From positions 1 to 64,000 of the forward strand of contig NZ_JACJSG010000001.1 of the NCBI RefSeq assembly GCF_014697625.1: a stretch of 64,000 bases of DNA, read 5' to 3'. Below are positions 60,908 to 64,000 of this stretch, piece by piece. Both the position numbers and the translations under genes were made by a program. Source of the stretch: Anabaena azotica FACHB-119. Its GTDB lineage: Bacteria; Cyanobacteriota; Cyanobacteriia; Cyanobacteriales; Nostocaceae. Position 1 is the stretch's first letter. Each line of letters opens with the position of its first letter. The notes under the pieces are model-generated. The model saw only the letters and a list, made by a program, of their open reading frames with translations. It was not told where the DNA came from and ran no database searches.

Positions 60908-61406
60908 ACTAAATTACTTATGTGTATTATTTAATTTTAATATATGTCTAGCTTGTCAATTAAATTGATAGTTATTCTTAACTACCAGCAATCTAACTAA
61001 AAGCGTTTAAGCGAAGCCTGCCTGAGACATCGCCTATCCGCAGAACCATAAAAGCGATCGCCTAAATCTCAAGTTTCGCCTTCACAAGTAAAATGATGGA
61101 GTTACTAGGGCGATCGCCACACTTCTAAGTATAAATACAAAGAATTCTCATTAGTCATTAATTATTCTTCCCCAATCCCCAATCCCCAATCCCTGACAAA
61201 TTAAGGAAAAATTGAACACCTTAAGTGTTGACCCGGATGTTGTTTATTTTTTGTTAAGTATGATTGTAATGCGGTAATCGTAGAGATTCCTAGTTATAAG
61301 TATAAGGAGTCTAGATTTTTAAGATTTCATGTGGCAACCACATCTTTTTACACGTAAAATCGAAGACAAGGTAAAGTTCAGTAGAACAACAGCCTAATAT
61401 TTATTT
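60908..61406. other. Intergenic region, no gene seen
   Basis: Contains two HIP1-like sites, a repeat fragment near 61080-61110 (TTCACAAGTAAAATGATGGAG) and a CCCCAATC block near 61175. The last 200 bases should hold the promoter of the next gene. No coding or RNA feature is seen. Confidence 0.5.
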
Positions 61407-62336
61407 ATGATGCTTTTAAAAAAAACAGGGTTTAAAGCTATTATTACTAAATCTCCAATGGTAGATCGGATCAACGATATCGCTTGGCAAGCCCATCAGG
61501 GGAGCGTTGCCGCGATTATTCAAGTCTTAAACGACAAACTCACCAAATCCGGTGTGAGAATCAGGGCAGTTTTTGCTGATGGTGTCTTACAACTATTGTG
61601 TGAGGCGGCTAACGAGGAACAGCTTGAGCAGTCTAGCCTAGTGGAGCAAATCCACTTGATTCTGGAATCAATTGCACCGCGTAATATTCGCCGCATCAAG
61701 ATTAATAGCCGCATTGTCCGAGAACAGCAGTTGCTTTGGTTAACAGAACTTGAGCGTGATGACCAATTACTCTGGACACAGGAAATTACCCTGGCTCAAC
61801 CCAATGCCCTCAAGCGGCTAATCAAGGATATTCAAGAAGCAAAGGCTGAAATAGCACAAGCAAACTTACCGGACTTATCGCCACTGAATAACAAAGTTAA
61901 ACAAAAGAAAGTCTCTAAGTTTAAATTGCGATCGGCATTTGCTTTATGCTTATTGCTATCGCTTGGTTGGATTTTTTATAGTCAGTTTGGCGAACTGAAA
62001 AACTTAGTACAAGACAATAAAAATTCTTTAGCTACAGCTAACACCAACGGTAAAGAACCAAAAGTCGTGAGCGATTCATTTAATAGTGGCGCTGCTAAGG
62101 ATACTAATGATTCCTTTGCAGCAGCTGTGCGACTTGCTAATCAAGCCTCAGCCGCAGGTAAAGTGGCTAAAAACTCAACTCAATGGTTGGAATTGGCTGC
62201 TATGTGGCAACGTGCATCTGATTTAATGAATGCAGTATCACCTGATCACAGTCGTTATCAGGAAGCTAAAATCCGTACTCAGCTATATAAGAAATATAGT
62301 GAGGCGGCGCAAAAAGAAGCTGCTAAATCTCAATGA
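61407..62336 (+). CDS. Membrane protein sharing the N-terminal module of the PrsW-like protein
   Basis: A 309-residue protein. Residues about 18-125 (DRINDIAWQAHQGSVAAIIQ, VFADGVLQLLCEAAN, IAPRNIRRIKINSRIV) align with residues 1-95 of the protein at 3631-4860. A helical linker follows, then one membrane segment (about 178-194, FALCLLLSLGWIFYSQF) and an exported or cytosolic helical tail (DSFAAAVRLANQASAAGKVA, QWLELAAMWQRASDLMNAV) resembling tetratricopeptide-like helices. The function is unknown. ATG 61407. Confidence 0.72.
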   Translation: MMLLKKTGFKAIITKSPMVDRINDIAWQAHQGSVAAIIQVLNDKLTKSGVRIRAVFADGVLQLLCEAANEEQLEQSSLVEQIHLILESIAPRNIRRIKINSRIVREQQLLWLTELERDDQLLWTQEITLAQPNALKRLIKDIQEAKAEIAQANLPDLSPLNNKVKQKKVSKFKLRSAFALCLLLSLGWIFYSQFGELKNLVQDNKNSLATANTNGKEPKVVSDSFNSGAAKDTNDSFAAAVRLANQASAAGKVAKNSTQWLELAAMWQRASDLMNAVSPDHSRYQEAKIRTQLYKKYSEAAQKEAAKSQ

Positions 62337-62533
62337 TGAATGAGTAATTCAAGAATGTATAAGCTATCTCATGCAGAGGCGCAGAGAATGTTTAAATTTC
62401 TCAGTTGGGAAAGCAGCGTTGATATGAAAAATGGGGAAATAAACTTTCCCCATTTAAGTTGTAAAAAATAAAGCGATGAGAACATTGAGTAATACAGTTC
62501 AGATAAGCAGTTTTTCATTTAACTTGCATATCT

Positions 62534-62562
62534 AGGGCGGGCAAGATGCCCACCCCACAAGA
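62534..62562. repeat. Dispersed 29-base hairpin repeat, copy 2
   Basis: Identical to 43281-43309, with fold-back GGGCGGGC-AAGAT-GCCCACCC. It lies in the gap between a membrane-protein gene and nadA and could act as a terminator-like structure. Confidence 0.8.
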
Positions 62563-62631
62563 GTTTAATTTATTTTCAATATGCAAATTAGATGTTTTAT
62601 TGTTAGTCTGTTCCTTGTCCCCTACTATCAA

Positions 62632-63606
62632 CTAATTACTCATTTCTAACATCCGTTGAATTGGTCGCAGAGCGGCGATGCGGATGTGTTCTGGCATGGT
62701 AATTTCAGGAGTACGGTTTTTCATCGCCCAGTAGAGTTTTTCTAAAGTATTTAACCGCATAAATGGACATTCGTTACAAGCACAGTTATTTATCGGTGGC
62801 GCAGGAATAAAATGCTTATGCGGTGCTAGTTTCTGCATTTGATGGATAATTCCTGGCTCGGTAGCCACGATAAATTCTTGGCTGGGGCTGGTTTGGCAAT
62901 AATTGAGTAAGGCGGCTGTGGAGCCGATAAAACTGGCGTGGCGCAGAACGCTAGTTTCACATTCTGGGTGTGCGATCGCCTCTGCTTGCGGATGGGCAAC
63001 TTTTAGTTGTACAATCTTCTTCTCGGAGAAGGTTTCATGCACCATGCAGCTACCTTGCCACAGCACTAAATCCCGTCCCGTCTGTTCCATGACGTACCGT
63101 CCCAAATTTCTGTCGGGAGCAAAAATAATCGGCTGTTCTTTAGGAATTTGCTGCACAATCTTCACGGCGTTGGAACTGGTGCAGATAATATCGCTCATCG
63201 CCTTAATTTCGGCAGAGCAGTTAATATAAGACACTACTAAATGATGGGGATGTGCGGCTTTAAATGCAGCAAATTCATCTGGTGGACAGCTATCAGCTAG
63301 GGAACAACCTGCTGTTAAATCTGGTAATAGTACTAATTTATGAGGATTGAGAATCTTCGCCGTCTCCGCCATGAAGTGAACGCCAGCAAAGACTATCACA
63401 TCTGCATTCGTCTTCTGGGCGGCTCTAGCTAGCTGTAAGGAGTCGCCGATAAAGTCTGCAATATCTTGAATATCCGGTTCTTGATAATAATGCGCCAAAA
63501 TAACCGCGTTGAGTTCTTTTTTCAAACTTTCAATAGCGGCAAATAAATCTAGTGGTAGTCCACCCGGTTGAGTCTGTTCGCGTTGAGCAAAAGCAGTGGT
63601 AAACAC
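62632..63606 (-). CDS. nadA: Quinolinate synthase
   Basis: A 324-residue NadA, which condenses iminoaspartate with dihydroxyacetone phosphate to quinolinate in NAD synthesis. [4Fe-4S] ligands are probably Cys101 ([10 protein letters not shown]), Cys187 (WQGSCMVH) and one of Cys275/277/280 (NNCACNEC). Other conserved parts are [20 protein letters not shown] and HPEC. Translation starts at GTG 63606. It stands alone with a 390-base upstream region. Confidence 0.97.
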   Translation of the reverse strand: MFTTAFAQREQTQPGGLPLDLFAAIESLKKELNAVILAHYYQEPDIQDIADFIGDSLQLARAAQKTNADVIVFAGVHFMAETAKILNPHKLVLLPDLTAGCSLADSCPPDEFAAFKAAHPHHLVVSYINCSAEIKAMSDIICTSSNAVKIVQQIPKEQPIIFAPDRNLGRYVMEQTGRDLVLWQGSCMVHETFSEKKIVQLKVAHPQAEAIAHPECETSVLRHASFIGSTAALLNYCQTSPSQEFIVATEPGIIHQMQKLAPHKHFIPAPPINNCACNECPFMRLNTLEKLYWAMKNRTPEITMPEHIRIAALRPIQRMLEMSN

Positions 63607-64000
63607 AGTTAGGTTACTTTTTATTACAAATTTTGTCTGGTGACTTAATTATAGTAGTTTTTACCAAAAATAGATGTGGATTCACACCCCTAAATAGTCA
63701 AGACTTACACACAAAAGTGAAATATTGACAGCTTAAGGCTTATCCCTTCATGTAGATACGAATATCACAGCGTCTAGGAAACAATTTTATAAAGGTCAAA
63801 TGAACAAATATAGGAGTACAGGCATTTTGGTTATTTACACCCTTACTCGCTTTGTCTCAACTCATAAGCCTTAGACTTAGACAAGAAGTAGCCTGAAAAT
63901 AGCTTCAAACGCATATAGAGAAGGACTTGGACATCGTTTTACCTAGTTTCTTGATTAGGACTACTGTAGGGTGCGTCAGCCCCAATAATTTCTTACATAT
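63607..64000. other. Upstream region of nadA, repeat fragment at the edge
   Basis: AT-rich region presumably holding the nadA promoter. At about 63970-63991 GGTGCGTCAGCCCCAATAAT matches the repeat seen at 18236-18252 in inverted orientation, so a member of that repeat family runs off the window. No gene is seen. Confidence 0.5.

Overview
The window comes from a cyanobacterium, most likely a filamentous heterocyst-forming Nostoc/Anabaena-type strain. The evidence is the very frequent HIP1 octamer GCGATCGC, a photosynthetic core (psbE-F-L-J, ycf48, rubA, a psaI-like gene, ndhC-K-J), plastid-type ycf46, an XisI-family gene, and many heptamer-type short tandem repeats (TTGACTG, TAATGAC, CCCCAATC, CACCTGT) between genes, as is typical of heterocystous cyanobacteria. 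No tRNA, rRNA or CRISPR array was recognised.

Layout. 1-3.6 kb: an accessory polymorphic-toxin locus, comprising an eCIS-type toxin with a C-terminal deaminase domain, a SUKH-type immunity gene and a leftover toxin-junction cassette, then transposase debris and a lone xisI. 3.6-12.6 kb: a PrsW-type protease, an IS200/IS605 element with tnpB and a small ribbon-helix-helix gene, a DICT/HD sensor with a pentapeptide-repeat partner, a charged disordered protein, a Uma2 nuclease, a GNAT enzyme and a RecB-like Fe-S nuclease. 12.6-36.8 kb: mostly housekeeping and signalling: def, a response-regulator kinase paired with a large sensor kinase whose GAF domain has both cysteines of a DXCF cyanobacteriochrome, lpxD, ycf46, cell-wall proteins, a carotenoid-type oxidoreductase, sbcC, a hybrid kinase, a TVP38/DedA-like protein and a GT2 glycosyltransferase. 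37-43 kb: prs, a second IS605 element, a Ser/Thr kinase and bioD.

43.3-49.4 kb is a repeat-rich island. A divergent pair encodes a Trypco1-type small protein and a 1365-residue caspase / nSTAND NTPase / 13-fold WD40 protein. It is followed by a palindrome-centred repeat, twelve 21-bp tandem units and a RelE/ParE toxin-antitoxin pair whose toxin C-terminus has been replaced by a miniature inverted-repeat element. 49.6-58.8 kb: an M20 amidohydrolase, a large acidic Pro/Glu-rich protein, psaI and the psbEFLJ-ycf48-rubA cluster divergent from ndhCKJ. 58.9-64 kb: an AT-rich SF1 helicase, a vapB antitoxin whose vapC survives only as its first 11 codons, a membrane protein sharing its N-terminal module with the PrsW-like protein, and nadA.

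The most interesting systems are the caspase-STAND-WD40 effector with its Trypco1 neighbour and near-identical but locally hypervariable WD40 units, the eCIS deaminase toxin with immunity gene and orphan junction cassette, and the DXCF-type photoreceptor kinase. Several miniature repeat families have shaped coding sequence here: one changed the end of a toxin, another sits in frame inside a tnpB. Functional calls are by reading the protein sequence only; no database search was possible.
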